This document shows positions 1 to 11,113 of a stretch of DNA of 64,000 bases, piece by piece. This DNA is from Odontocerum albicorne (taxonomy: Eukaryota; Arthropoda; Insecta; Trichoptera; Odontoceridae). The stretch lies in assembly GCA_949825065.1 (NCBI GenBank), contig OX463864.1:18613327-18677326 (forward strand), written 5' to 3'. A program made the position numbers and the translations under genes. The notes under the pieces are model-generated. The model searched no databases, was not told where the DNA came from, and was given only the letters and a program-made list of their open reading frames with translations. Every line of letters starts with the position of its first letter. Position 1 is the first letter of the stretch.

Positions 1-504
1 GTCGCATCTGTAGGCCAACGCCAGAAAAAATATGCTAATGTAGTCACTAAATTGATTAAAGCATTCGACGACAGATTTTCATACATGCAAAAGCATGAGG
101 AAAATTGCACAATTTTTGAAATCTGCACCTCCAAATGTACAAATGGAGCTTATAGACTTGCAATCAAGCATTGAAATGAAAGCCATGTTCGAAGGGAATA
201 AAATACACGAATTTTATCAGCAATATATCCTTGAAGATAAATTTCCTAAATTAAGGCAACCGGCAAAGGCAAAATAGCCAAATTAATGACCAGTCGATAT
301 TAAAAAAATATCAAATAATAAAAAAACAAATGTTTCAAAATTTTTACAAAGTTATAAAATATTTCGATTGTAAGTTGTTTGTTTATTTTGAATATAAAAA
401 AACCTCATATTATTATTGAGTTATAAAATATTTATATGTGTGGCCCATCAAAAATTTGCTATGTTTTATTTGGCCCATCAAATGATTTCAGTTGGACACC
501 CCTG
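1..504 (+). mobile_element. hAT-family element, 3' part (truncated by window edge)
   Basis: Positions 95-277 encode the tail of a hAT-type transposase, including MELIDLQSSIEMKAMFEGN. The element ends with TTGGACACCCCTG, the terminal repeat also seen in the copies at 16903-17308 and 29394-30053. The left end and target-site duplication lie outside the window. The reading frame is broken, so no active enzyme is expected. Confidence 0.8.
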
Positions 505-794
505 GCATAGACCCTTTTAAACTCCCACTTGTGCGTACGTGTTTGCGCGTTATCTCCTCATTCATTCTTTTAAAACTGCTTAACTATTTCAATGTATTAC
601 TGCCTAACTATTTCAATGTTGTTTCAACTATTTCATTTCACATTTGTCATTTTGTAAAATTTGGACTCCTTTGAGGCTTTTCTTTTTTTCGTTCTTGCTG
701 ACAGTTAGTAGTAACCTGAGGTGGTATATGTGGGTTTACTTTTTATTTTGTTTTCTGCCATACGTTTTTGTTTTTTTATTTATTCTTTAATCTA

Positions 795-912
795 GATATG
801 CGGGGGTGTGGGATGGAAGCCCCCCGATGCCCTTGCGGTTGGGTTCGCCCTACATTGGCGGGGTGTATCTCGGCCGGGGGAATGTTTGTGGGATGAGCCC
901 GGACCTTTTAAT
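795..912 (+). repeat. retroposon tail family B, diverged copy
   Basis: The stretch with GGGTTCGCCCTACATTGG, GGGGTGTATCTCGGCC and GATGAGCCCGGACC matches the 3' tail of the family at 1283-1505, 17945-18350 and 48235-48335. Region 505-794 is AT-rich with nothing recognised. Confidence 0.65.
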
Positions 913-914
913 GT

Positions 915-1193
915 TGTAGCGACCTTTGTCCCTGTGGTCGCTGTTGTTGTTTAGCGAGAACGAGACAGCGACATATCTTCTACGCCTTCCTACAAATCAT
1001 ATGAATACCCGACTTGATAACAATAAATATATTGTGCGGTGGAAACGAGACGGCGACATATCTTTTGCGCCGTCTCACGCACATTCCAAATATTATAAAT
1101 ACCGACGTTTGACAATAAAATATCTCTTTGCTTATTCCGATTTCAAACGAGTTTTATTAAATCAACGATCATCTCTCCATTAAGGACAACTGT
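915..1193 (+). mobile_element. solo LTR relic, third copy of the 10270/12828 family
   Basis: Starts TGTAGCGACC and contains TATTATAAATACCGACG followed by AATAAA, the same promoter and polyA layout as the LTRs at 10270-10650 and 12828-13207 but in the opposite orientation. It is about 100 bp shorter; the 3' end and duplication are not clear. Confidence 0.65.
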
Positions 1194-1282
1194 TCCTAAA
1201 GTGGTCGTCTTCTCTCTTGAATGTATTTTTTTTGTCATCTATTTATTTTTTGTGTTTTTTTTTAATATTCTTGTTCTACGTG

Positions 1283-1505
1283 TTTAAGAGTGTGGGCTGA
1301 AAAACATCTGTTGTCCCCGTGGCTGGGTTTGCACTATATTGGTGGGGTGTATCTTGGCCGAGGGGATGTTATTAGATGAGCCCAGACCTTTTGATAGCTT
1401 CTGTATTTAATATATTATCTGCAATTTATGTGTTTTAGAAGTGTTATTTAAATATATTTTGTACATACTATGTTGCTGTCAATAAACCTATATTTATTTA
1501 TTTAT
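1283..1505 (+). repeat. retroposon tail family B, copy with polyA signal
   Basis: Contains GTGTGGGCTGAAAAACATC, a conserved GGTGGGGTGTATCTTGGCC block, then GCTGTCAATAAACC and a TATTTATT tail. AATAAA close to the end plus a simple tail points to a LINE-like 3' end. A second tail-only piece lies at 1765-1885. The rest of 1506-2036 shows nothing else clear. Confidence 0.65.
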
Positions 1506-2036
1506 TTTATAAAATGGGGGGGTTTTTAAAGGGAGGCGTAGTAGCATAAAGTTTGGAAAGCACTACTCTAAGGCAACGGTTAGAGGATTACTGTGGTTCT
1601 GTTGGCTTTCATAGAACTTTATTGTATAGAACTTTATTGCAAAGTTTGCAAAAAAATATCTAGTTCATTAAAACAGACGGGTAAGGCATGGTAATGAGTA
1701 CCATCATTGCAACACTCTCTAACTGGAAAACAATATTTTTATTCCATTCGATTCTAGCGAGGTACATCCCAGACCTTTTGATAGTTTGTGTTTTTAATGT
1801 ATTATCTGCAATTTATGTGTTTTAGAAGTGTTATTTAAATATATTTTGTACATACTATGTTGCTGTCAATAAACCTATATTTATTTACTTATTATTTATT
1901 ACATGTAAAATAAATGTATAGTATTTTTTTCGACTAAATGTGCAGGAATGGTATTTATGAAATTATTGTGTAAATATTCTTATTTTTATAGTAAAATGGT
2001 CACATAACAATTTATTGAAAATATATAAATACTTAC

Positions 2037-2165
2037 AGATGATGATGATTTCCACTTCTCCTGTATCCTGGCCATATTTGTTAACAGCCGTGATCTTGTA
2101 GATGCCAGAGTCTTTTCTCTTGGGGTTGTCGTTTTGGTACTTGGTCATGTGGGGAATGTTGATGA
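2037..2165 (-). CDS. bt: exon 38: second half of Ig domain H
   Basis: Encodes IINIPHMTKYQNDNPKRKD, SGIYKITAVNKYGQDTGEVE and IIII before a gtaagt donor. The D-E strand part (NIPHMTKYQNDNPKR) differs from the other seven Ig domains. The next exon lies beyond the left edge; nothing resembling it was found in 1-2036. Confidence 0.91.
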
Positions 2166-2880
2166 CTGCAAATTAAAAAAAACAATATAATGACATTAAG
2201 GAGGTATTCAACTCTAGAAATTTGAAAAGAATTTTTTTGCATATTCTTAAAGTTTAGACCTTTAAGAATATGCTCTCAAAAGGAAATTTAAAAATTCAAA
2301 ACTTGAAACGCGTTTTTTTTTTTTTTTTTTTTTTTTTTTTTCGAAACTACTTTTTTCGACTTGGTCGACATAAAAAATAAAGTTCTATTCAACCGATTAC
2401 CTTCAAATTAAGTATGAAACTTTGATAAATGTTTTTATATCGTTCATACCTTGGAAAAATGAAAACTTTTTTTTTTTTTACTATTTTTAAAAAAATAAAA
2501 AAAAGGGTACAAAAATTGATAGCCATCATTTTACAATTTTTTTTGGTACCAACTATAACGACAGTATTTATCATTAAGAAACTGGGTATAATTTTTGTTT
2601 TGAATTTATGAAAGGGTTCCAATCATGTCAACCGGCTTACCACTTTTTTTTTTACAAGATATAACAGCTGTTAACATCTTGAATTTAATTTATTTTTTTC
2701 CAAATTTTTTTTTGTACATTCACAAATCATCAATAAAAAAACAGTATTTGCAATAAAAGTGTTAAATAAAAAAACCTTTATTTCTTGTCATCGTGGCAGT
2801 TCTACAATAGACAGTACAGATGTAACATTATTTGTAAGTCTCCAGAGTACAGTAATGAAGGAAGAATGTACAATACTTAC
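2166..2880. other. AT-rich intron without recognised element
   Basis: Holds a run of about 30 T at 2311-2341 and further T tracts. No coding or mobile signature seen. The similar stretch 3034-3487 is also plain intron. Confidence 0.6.
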
Positions 2881-3033
2881 TCTTGAGAGCAGATGTTGGT
2901 GTAACACTCTTGTTGTTGAGGGTCCAGCTGCAGTCTGGCTCCGGTTCTCCGCTGACCTTCACGTCCAGCATGATGGGCTCTCCTTCCTTCACCTTGATCT
3001 CGCGCAGGCAACGCTTGTCGATCTTTGGAGCCA
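2881..3033 (-). CDS. bt: exon 37: first half of Ig domain H
   Basis: Encodes LAPKIDKRCLREIKVKEGE, LDVKVSGEPEPDCSWTLNN and KSVTPTSALK. It runs further past the Trp than the equivalent exons 7 and 32, so the intron sits at a shifted place. Confidence 0.91.
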
Positions 3034-3487
3034 CTGCAATTATATAAAAAAATTGAATAGCATAAAAAATTATATCATGTATTTTTTCCAGATTTTAAAG
3101 TATAAATAGTGCAGACCCATAAAATATATTTAGGAAAAGTCCATTAACTAGAAAAACGATAATTGGCAATTTTTCATAATTTACTAAGTCCTAAAATTGA
3201 CTTTTTGTATTAAACTATATTATTAGTTCGAAAAAAAAAACGAATACTTCGTAATTTATAATATTTTTTGCTTTGAATTTCGAATAAACGTACTTTTACT
3301 GTATACATACATAAAATACACACGCAGTTCAGTGAAATTTGAATGCATAAAGTTAAATAAATGCTGACAGTTCATTTTTGTTTCCTTACTTGTTGGATCA
3401 AAGAAAAAAAGGGAATATGATTATGTATGGATACACTAAATGGTGGAGTCTCAAACATCAGAAAAGAGAAAAAATAAGTCAACTTAC

Positions 3488-3632
3488 ATCTCCTTGGCTT
3501 GGTAACGATGCCCTTGGAAGCCTCGCTGGGCACTCCAGGTCCTGCAGCATTGACAGCCTTCACCCTGAACTCGTACTCCACACCCTCGTCCAGGTTAGCA
3601 ACTGTCGCCTTGTCGTTATCGTCTGGTCCAAC
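3488..3632 (-). CDS. bt: exon 36: second half of Fn3 domain 14
   Basis: Encodes VGPDDNDKATVANLDEGV, YEFRVKAVNAAGPGVPSEAS and KGIVTKPRR. The donor is gtaagt; one base is left to start a Leu codon. Confidence 0.93.
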
Positions 3633-3714
3633 CTAAGACAATGACAATTAAAAGTTAAATTGTGCTATAAAAATTGTAGATCATTATTTATTTTATGTAC
3701 AAAACAATATTAGA

Positions 3715-4165
3715 ACAGTGGTGGCATATGGATGCGAAGCATGGACACTGACAGCTAAATTCGCAGAGTTATTGGATACCTTCGAGAGAAGAGTACTACA
3801 TGGGATCCTGGACCCCGTGAATGACGGCGAAACCTGGCGAATATGATACAACGACGAGCTGTATAATATCTACAAAGCTCCCAGGCTATCTGTACATGTC
3901 AGACTGAGCAGATTGAGATGGGCCTGACATGTGCAGAGAATACCGTCGTCGCGAATACCCAAAAGAATCCTGGAAGGACACCCGGGTGGGAGAAGGAGAG
4001 TGGGCAGGCCAAGGCTGCGATAAGAGGATGAAGTTGAGAGGGACGCAACCCGGCTACTACTGGCGCAGGATTGAAGGGTCGAGGCGGAAGACAGGAGGAG
4101 TTGGAGGTGAAGATTGATGGAGGCCAAAGCTCGATATGGGCTTTGAGACCATCGAAAGAAAGAAA
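3715..4165 (+). mobile_element. non-LTR retrotransposon 3' end (RT C-terminal remnant)
   Basis: Broken frames read VAYGCEAWTLTAKFAELLD, FERRVLHGILDP, a degenerate HVQRIP part, GRRRVGRP and, at the end, EAKARYGL. These are the order and motifs of the C-terminal tail of RTE-like reverse transcriptases. Stops interrupt it, so it is a dead copy, cut at its 5' side as LINEs usually are. Confidence 0.75.
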
Positions 4166-4559
4166 GAATTTATTTTATAAAGCTTACTTATTACATACAA
4201 AGATTAAAGATAATTAATAAGAAATAAAAATAAACAAATGAGAAATAATTTTAAAGCCAAAATAACTAACCCCTATTGCTAAGAAAGCTCAAAATGTTAT
4301 TTTTTTGTAAACATTTTCTAAAATTTTGAAGATGTCAATATCTGAGGCCTCGTTCAAAAGGGACAGCTCGCGCGGTAATAAATACTTACAATGTTAATTG
4401 ATTTTAATGGAGTATGCGTTCCCGTTTGGCCATGCACCTCTTCAAATCTAATAATTGCTTACTACATAATTCAACATGCGAGTTCAAGTTGAATTTTTAA
4501 CTTCAAATTGTACAGCATCTTGATAATCTTTGGATCTGGGAAAAACGCATGACAAAAGA

Positions 4560-5010
4560 TGATAATTAACTGGAGTTACGCCACCTGATACAAATGTTTC
4601 GTTTTCGAAAGCTATGAATAGATTGAAAAAGTTTTGGACTTATGAATCCTGTAACACTGATGTCCTGAAAACTTTTATGAGGAAAAAATATCATACTAAC
4701 AATAAAGTGTGATGTTTTCATGTCACAATCAAGGAAAAAGTCACCAATGAACATTATCATACTAGCAAGTGATGTTTTTATGTCATGATTGAGGAAAAAG
4801 TTACCAATGAACAAACTTTGCAATGTTTCGTTTTCAAAAGCTATGAATAGATGGAAACAATTTTAGACCTGTCTATTCTGTACCACTTTGGACCTATCTA
4901 TCTTGTAACACTTTGGACCTATCTATCCTGTAATGTCCTGAAGAACTTTTACGAGGAAAAATATCATACTAGCTATGAAGAGTGATGTTTCCATGTTACG
5001 ATCAAGAAAA
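4560..5010. repeat. imperfect tandem/segmental duplications in intron
   Basis: The block with CGTTTTCGAAAGCTATGAAT at 4600 returns at about 4828, and smaller units (TGATGTTTTCATGTCA and TGGACCTATCTATC types) repeat between. No coding potential recognised. Region 4166-4559 holds nothing I recognise. Confidence 0.6.
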
Positions 5011-5043
5011 AAGTAAAAAATGAACACATTCTGAAATAGTTAC

Positions 5044-5204
5044 CTCAGCGGCCTTGATCCACTTGGGGGCACCCTTTTCCCTCTTCTCAATGATGTATCC
5101 GGTGATAGGAGAGCCTCCATCCTTAAGGGGTTTGGCCCATTTAAGGTCCACTCGGTCCTTATCCCAGTCCACGGCCTCTGGAGTGCCTGGTGCTCCGGGT
5201 TCAT
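5044..5204 (-). CDS. bt: exon 35: first half of Fn3 domain 14
   Basis: Encodes DEPGAPGTPEAVDWDKD, VDLKWAKPLKDGGSPITGY and IIEKREKGAPKWIKAAE. It has the same length (161 bp) as exons 11 and 30, which hold the same domain part. Confidence 0.94.
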
Positions 5205-5346
5205 CTGGAAGATACAAAGTCTAAGATAAATTTTTGTTTGTTGTAGCTTTATTGTTACTCTGCAAGTGTGATCTCTTATTCTGATTTTATGACAGCTGAT
5301 TTCAAAGAGTTCAGGTTATTTATAGCCTTTTAATTGTATTTGAAAA

Positions 5347-5655
5347 TCATAGTATAAATAGGCCAAAACCCGTACGGCGGTTGTCGTCAAAGAAAGAATA
5401 CGAGAATTGAATTTTGAATACAAGAGAGCGAGAGAGGAATACTTGGATTCTCTCCGAAAGTAATTCGAAATTTGAATCTCGGTGGGTCCGTGATACTGAA
5501 TGAATTTTAAATACCTAGCTAACAATTTTTGAACCGGTGTAAAAGGGGACGATGTATAAATGTTATATATAAACAAATTTTACATTTATGAATATATATT
5601 TTCATAAATGTAAAGTTTGTTTTACTTCCGTGAATATTTCACGGGCTGCAACTAG
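5347..5655 (+). mobile_element. non-autonomous Helitron, 309 bp
   Basis: Begins TCATAGTATAAATAGG and ends CAACTAG. A 7-bp stem with 3-base loop (CCGTGAATATTTCACGG) ends 7 bases before CTAG. It sits between A5346 and T5656 without target duplication. Neighbouring array units read GAAAATTGAATTTT at this point, the uninterrupted site. These four traits define Helitrons. No protein is encoded. Confidence 0.85.
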
Positions 5656-6231
5656 TTGAATTTTAATCCATACATTGTATAAAACTTTTGACTACAATTC
5701 ACAGCGAAGTCAATCTGATTTTATGACAGCTGATCTCAAACACTTTAAGATATTTAGTAATTTTTAACTGCGTTTGAAAAAAATGTTCCTATATGTGAAT
5801 TGTTTAAATCTTTTGACTACAATTCCACCGTATGGTCAATCTAATTTTGAAGAGTTCATGTTATTTATTACCTTTTAATTGTATTTGAAAATTGAATTTT
5901 AATCCATAGATTGTATAACACTTTTGACTACAATTCCACAGTATGGTCATTCTGATTTTGAAGAGTTCATGTTATTTATTAACTTTTAATTGTATTTGAA
6001 AATTGAATTTTAATCCATAGATTGTATAAAACTTTTGACTACAATTCCACAGTATGGTCATTCTGATTTTGAAGAGTTCATGTTATTTATTAACTTTTAA
6101 TTGTATTTGAAAATTGAATTTTAGTCCATATATTGTATAAAACTTTTGACTACAATTCCACAGTTTGATCATTCTGATTTAATGACTGCTGATTTCAAAG
6201 GCCTCAATATATTTAATAATTTTTAATCATT

Positions 6232-6444
6232 GTAATTTGTTTCATCAAACACTGTTTATTCCACTTTATGTAACGGTATAACCCTACTGGTTTGAAGACT
6301 TTCACCTCATCGTCAGGGAGCACAAACAAGACCGGTAGGATTATATATACCGTTACATGAAGTGGAATAAACAGTGTTTGATAAAACAAATTACAATACA
6401 TTTAAACCTCTACAGTGTTAATGCCTTAACTATAAAAAATATAG
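6232..6444. mobile_element. foldback retroposon, 213 bp with 12-bp target duplication
   Basis: Two arms of about 45-60 bases are inverted copies (AAACACTGTTTATTCCACTT and its complement near 6385). It is flanked by TTTTTAATCATT at 6220-6231 and 6445-6456; the array units around it give the unbroken site. The 12-bp duplication suggests reverse-transcription-type insertion. Related copies lie at 19170-19385 and 40594-40998. Confidence 0.75.
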
Positions 6445-6914
6445 TTTTTAATCATTTTTAAAAAATTGGTTCTAATGCGTGAATTTTATAAAGCTTTCGA
6501 TTAAAATTCAGTCACCCTGTTTTTATAACAGCTGGTTTTAGAATATTAAGTCTTTTAACTGTGTTTGAAAAGTTAATTATTATCCATAGATTGTATAATA
6601 CTTTTGACTACAATTCCACTGTGTACTCATCCTGATTTTATGACAGCTGATTTCAGGCCTCAAGATATTAAGTAACTTTTAACTTTGAAAAATTTGTTCT
6701 AATACGTAAATTGTATAAAGTGTTTTTATTAAAATTCCACTGTAAGGTCACCCTGATTTTATGACAGCTGATTATAAAAAGTTCAGGTATTTTACTGTTT
6801 TATAATTGTGTTATTTACTGCCTTATAATTGTGTTTGAAAAGATAGTTTTAATCAATAAATTGTATAAAGCTTTTAACTACATATTATAAAAATGTCAAA
6901 TTATAATATCTTAC

Positions 6915-7182
6915 CGAATGGATTTTTGGCAATGATCGAATGATCAGCCTCGAGTGGTTCGGAGACACCCTCGGTGTTGACGGCAGATACCCTGAACTTG
7001 TACTCCTGTCCAGGCACCAGGTTGGCGATCTCCGCCTTGGGGTCCTTGGTCTTGGCTGCTGGCAACCAGCGGCCAGTCTCCGTGTCCATCTTCTCAACCA
7101 AGTAGTGGTCAAGCGGTGCTCCTCCATCGTCTAGTGGAGGATTCCACTTCAGATTACATCCCTCCTTGTGGACGTCGCTTAT
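6915..7182 (-). CDS. bt: exon 34: most of Fn3 domain 13
   Basis: Encodes ISDVHKEGCNLKWNPPLDDG, YLVEKMDTETGRWLPAAKT, YKFRVSAVNTEGVSEPLE and AKNPF. It has the same length (268 bp) and phase as exon 29. Confidence 0.95.
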
Positions 7183-7329
7183 CTAAGAAAGATATATTAT
7201 AATTACTTATTCATTCGTTCATTGGTATGATAACCCTTCAATGCATCCGAATAGGTGGTTCAGACACATTGAAGAAGCTGGGAAACAACACCATCCCATT
7301 AACCTGTCCTTCCCGGTGTTGGGTATCTT

Positions 7330-7905
7330 CTACACGTTGCTTCTAATAACCATCAATATCTCTATAAATATTATAAATACAAGGTTAAGATTTTAGGTAT
7401 TCCTCCATAATATATTTACGCATTGATTTAAAAAATAATATTAATAATAATCAGAATTTATCGACTACATCGTAAGTATTTTCTGAATATCGGAAACAAA
7501 TTCGCATTTAAACGCTGTGAGTGCCTCGATCTTGGGTCTTGACGATAGGTGAATAGTATGCGGGAAGCGCGACACTATATTCGCATCTCACTTTTGCATA
7601 CGTCACTGAATAGCGAGGAGCGCAATTGTCTCCACCTCGCAAGTGTAAGCCACGCCCGAGTTAGCCCCCAACCCTGCCGCGCTGCAGTAGCTGTTGAGCT
7701 GGCAACGAGACTAGACCTACGCCCGTTCCGTGAGCGGTGCCAGATGGTTTTTTAATGTTTTCAGCAAATAAATCTCAATTTTTATAATTTTTAACTTCAA
7801 TTATAATTAATTAAGAGGATTATCTATGAATGTTCTTATTTTTCCGATTTAAAATCGCTAATTTTTTATCGCGTACTCACTACCCAACACCGGAACACGC
7901 GTTTC
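7330..7905 (+). repeat. dispersed repeat C, about 575 bp
   Basis: A diverged inverted copy lies at 25955-26545. Shared landmarks are GATTTTAGGTATTCCTCC, ATTTACGCATTGA, ATGTTTTCAGCAA and CTATGAATRTTC. The GC-richer middle has no open frame recognised. Family unknown; it could be an LTR or a non-autonomous element. Confidence 0.6.
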
Positions 7906-8400
7906 ATTTTTATCACTGTAAGGGAAGGGTTAATCAAGCTTTCAGGTTTAAAACTATTGGAGTACGCACAGATTTCGTAAATTATGTAAACTCTAGTAAC
8001 TTTTTACACTAACTTTAAACAGTACAGTTTTTGGAACAACCTATTTATTAGATAAATAGGAAATTGACTTCAAAGTTTCACTCCTCTCCGAAGAAACATC
8101 TCTCAGACACAGATTTGAAAAAAAACAATGGAGACATTCCATAAAGAGACTTAAACACAAGGAGACAAAGTTTTAAATAAATCCGTTTGCGACACTTAAA
8201 CCAGCGTAGATTTTTTTGAAGAGGACCAATATGGAAATATTTATGACTACAATATATCAGTCTAACAGCTGCATTGAAAACAGACTGGAGTCTAGAAATT
8301 TGTGATAATGTACCGAGGATGTGACTAAAACCTAGTCAGTTGCTGATGCTTCAGAAAAAAGCTTTGTAGGCAGACTATAATTTCACACCACTAGATTTGA
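7906..8400. other. intron stretch without recognised feature
   Basis: No domain, terminal repeat or tandem pattern seen on either strand, though some parts look like degenerate transposon coding sequence. Confidence 0.4.
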
Positions 8401-8510
8401 GTAGCCAATGGGAACGAAGATCTACCAATGCACAGCCGAACGGAGATCTCTTAAGAAATTATTTAGTAATCTTTATACAAAACATGGTTATAAATGAACA
8501 CTATTTATAC

Positions 8511-8715
8511 CTTGAGTGGTCCTTCAGGCTTGGCGGGCACATCCAGCACAATGATCTCCACCTGGGCTTCATCCTTGCCAGAGCTGTTCTCAGCCTTCAG
8601 CACGTAAGTGCCGGAGTGTTTGCGGGAGGCCACTGGCACTGAAAGCTTGGTCTTGTAGTCCTCAATGTCGATGGTGCGGTCATCTGATGTATCCAGACGA
8701 GCCTTGTTCTGGAAC
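8511..8715 (-). CDS. bt: exon 33: second half of Ig domain G plus start of Fn3 domain 13
   Basis: Encodes FQNKARLDTSDDRTIDIEDY, KHSGTYVLKAENSSGKDEAQ, VEIIVLDVPAKPEGPLK. The Ig/Fn3 boundary intron is missing. The donor is gtataa, weak but supported by frame. Confidence 0.93.
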
Positions 8716-8939
8716 CTGGAATTATGTTGTCATGGAATAAGTTTGTGCTATAAGTAAACTACCCTCGTGGATGGAATATTTACTATATATGCCTCTTAAA
8801 GGTTAATTATAATTTCTGGATTGTCCATTGAAGTTAGTTTTGATCTACAAATTGTGTGAAAAAAAATAACTATAGTTCAACCCAGTGTGAGGTCATCTGA
8901 CACATATAATTCAAATATCAGAAATAAGGTTTTTGAAAC

Positions 8940-9725
8940 GAGACGTACAAAAATTAACAGACTTTGACCGCTATAGTTTATCTATCCTGGGCAACAAACT
9001 ATACAATAGAATGGATAAAACTCTGCTTTTTGCAGGGTGTTATTAAGGGTGCTAGGATATCTGAGAAATTTAGCAAGATGAGTTTGGGGCAAGATAGAGC
9101 AAAGTGGAAAACTCTAAGAAAGCAAGGTACGATTTGAGTTATTAATTAACATACCTTAGCTGCTATAATTTATATATCCTTGACATCAAACTAGACAATA
9201 TAATGGCTAAAGCTCTGTTAGCTAGAGGGTGTCATTAAGGGTACTAGGATATCTGAGAAATTTAGCAAGATGAGATTGGGGCAGGATAGAGCAAAGTGGA
9301 AAAGTCTAAGAAAGCAGGTACGATTTGAGTTATTAATTAACATACCTTAGCTGCTATAGTTTATATATCCTTGACACCAAACTAGACAATATAATGGCTA
9401 AAGCTCTGCTAGCTAGACGGTGTCATTAAGGGTGCTAGGATATCTGAGAAGTTTAGCAAGATGAGTTTGGGGCAGGATAGAGCAAAGTGGAAAACTCTAA
9501 GAAAGCAAGGTACGATTTGAGCTATTAATTAACAGACCTTAGCTGCTAAAGTTTATATATCCTTGACACCAAACTAGACAATATAATGGCTAAAGCTCTG
9601 CTAGCTAGAGGGTGTCATTAAGGGTGCTAGGATATCTGAGAAATTTAACAAAAAGGGTCTGGGGCAGGATAGAAGAAAGTGAAAAAACTTTGAGAAAGTA
9701 AGGCACAATCTGAGTTATTAATTTA
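8940..9725. repeat. tandem array of about 189-bp units, four copies
   Basis: GATTTGAGTTATTAATTAAC recurs at about 9132, 9322 and 9511, and the unit GGTGCTAGGATATCTGAGAA recurs likewise. On the plus strand GATAGAGCAAAGTGGAAAAC reads DRAKWKT, like the end of LINE proteins, so the unit may derive from one; that origin is inference. Confidence 0.85.
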
Positions 9726-9911
9726 ATTTTGAAGTGTATACAACATAATGCCTTATTTGACAAGACGTCAGTTCTGGAAGTTGCAGGTTTAATTCCCGTT
9801 GAGACTAAGATTTTTAAAAAGGATTCCAGTTTGATTATCTTTAAGGTTACATTTCTCTTGTCAATAAATTCACAATGTGGAAAAATAATTGAGAGAATCT
9901 TAGAAACTTAC

Positions 9912-10020
9912 CATGTCTTGGCTGCTGGTGGTTCACCGCTAACCTTGATGTCCAAACGGATGAGACAGCCAGCCTTGATGGTGATGTCGCGCATGTTGGT
10001 GCGGTCAATCTTGGGTGCGG
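9912..10020 (-). CDS. bt: exon 32: first half of Ig domain G
   Basis: Encodes AAPKIDRTNMRDITIKAGC, LDIKVSGEPPAAKTW. It is 109 bp long and ends after two bases of the Trp codon, exactly as in exon 7. Confidence 0.93.
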
Positions 10021-10217
10021 CTGCAGCAAAAAAGGGATATAGTTAGTATAAAGAAGAAACAATAAGATATACTGTACATGAAGCACTTTCCAATAAAGGG
10101 TTTTCATTAAGAAAGATCCATAACTAGTTAAAGAACCTCTGAAACTGATGCGATCATATATCCTTTCATTCTTTCCTTGGTCTACATCATTCATTCCAAA
10201 CATATACATTTGTTTTT

Positions 10218-11113
10218 TAGCCCTTTAACGGGCATAAACAGAAATCGGTCGCATATGCGACCACCCTTATGGTTATACTTATTTAGGAGATATTATGAGG
10301 ATGATTATTGATAAATAAAACTTGTCGAAATCGGAATGTGTAAAGAGAAATTTTATTGACAGACGTCGGTATTTATAATGTTTATTGAATGTGTGAGGGA
10401 ATGCGTGCACGATATACCGCCGTCTCGTTTCTGCATTTACAATACGATTCTTGTCGCGTGTAGGTATTCATTCTGTTTTGGGAACCGGCGCGACAGATGT
10501 GTTGCTTTCTCGTTTTAACATGGAATGCGCTCTCCGATTGATAGTGAGTTGAATGACCGATGCATGGACTTTGTTCATTGCTTGTCTCGGATTGTGAAGC
10601 TGTGCAAAGGTCGTCTCGTGGGTTCAGTGACCGCACATGCGACCGCCACACTTATAAGGATTCATTTTCATAATGAAACGTTTTTAAGTAACACAAATGT
10701 CAAATTGGCAAATGTAGTGGACAGGCAGAGGTCTTATTTAAGACGGATCATCGTGAAGTTAGCTGCATGTTCAGTAGCAACGATCTAAAGATCCGGTCAA
10801 TTTATTGTCAAATATGTAAATAGGTATTATAAGTAAATCACCATTCATTATATCTCATATAAGAATTGTATTTCCTAATACAACCTTAACTTAGAAATTA
10901 TTACCTAAACATTCATTGGTCACTTTTGCGACCACTGACATGACCCCTGAAATGGGCACAGTCACAATCATATGTGACCGTCTCATTTAAAAAAAAAAAT
11001 AATTTTTGAAACACATTTTCTCAGAAATAAAGTTGATTTGATACACATAATAATGATTTATTCAACAAAAAACTCAATATTTCAAAAATAAAAACTTGCC
11101 CTGTAAAGGGTTA
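10218..11113. mobile_element. DNA element with short terminal inverted repeats, split by an LTR
   Basis: Ends TAGCCCTTTAACGGGC on the left and the inverted equivalent GCCCTGTAAAGGGTTA on the right. Without the inserted LTR (10270-10650) it would be about 510 bp. The inner flanks repeat a GGTCGC-TATGCGACC motif. No transposase seen; superfamily not assigned. Confidence 0.55.
10270..10650 (-). mobile_element. solo LTR, 381 bp, with CTTA target duplication
   Basis: Starts TGGTTATACTT and ends CCGCCACA, flanked by CTTA at 10266-10269 and 10651-10654. Read on the minus strand it has TATAAATACCGACG, then AATAAA. It is about 80% alike to 12828-13207 by eye. No internal region is left, so the two LTRs of a former provirus-like element recombined to one. 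Confidence 0.85.

Larger units (their letters stand above)
5270..6890. repeat. tandem array of about 114-bp units, interrupted
   Basis: Units carry TTTTGACTACAATTCCACAG, TTCTGATTTTGAAGAGTTCA and GTATTTGAAAATTGAATTTT; the central units (5820-6180) are very alike and outer ones diverged. A Helitron (5347-5655) and a foldback element (6232-6444) sit inside it, so neighbouring units show the empty sites. Confidence 0.85.

Noticed and set aside
3870..4127. Minus-strand 85-codon frame rich in Ser and Leu
   Set aside because: Antisense to a LINE 3' end on the plus strand.
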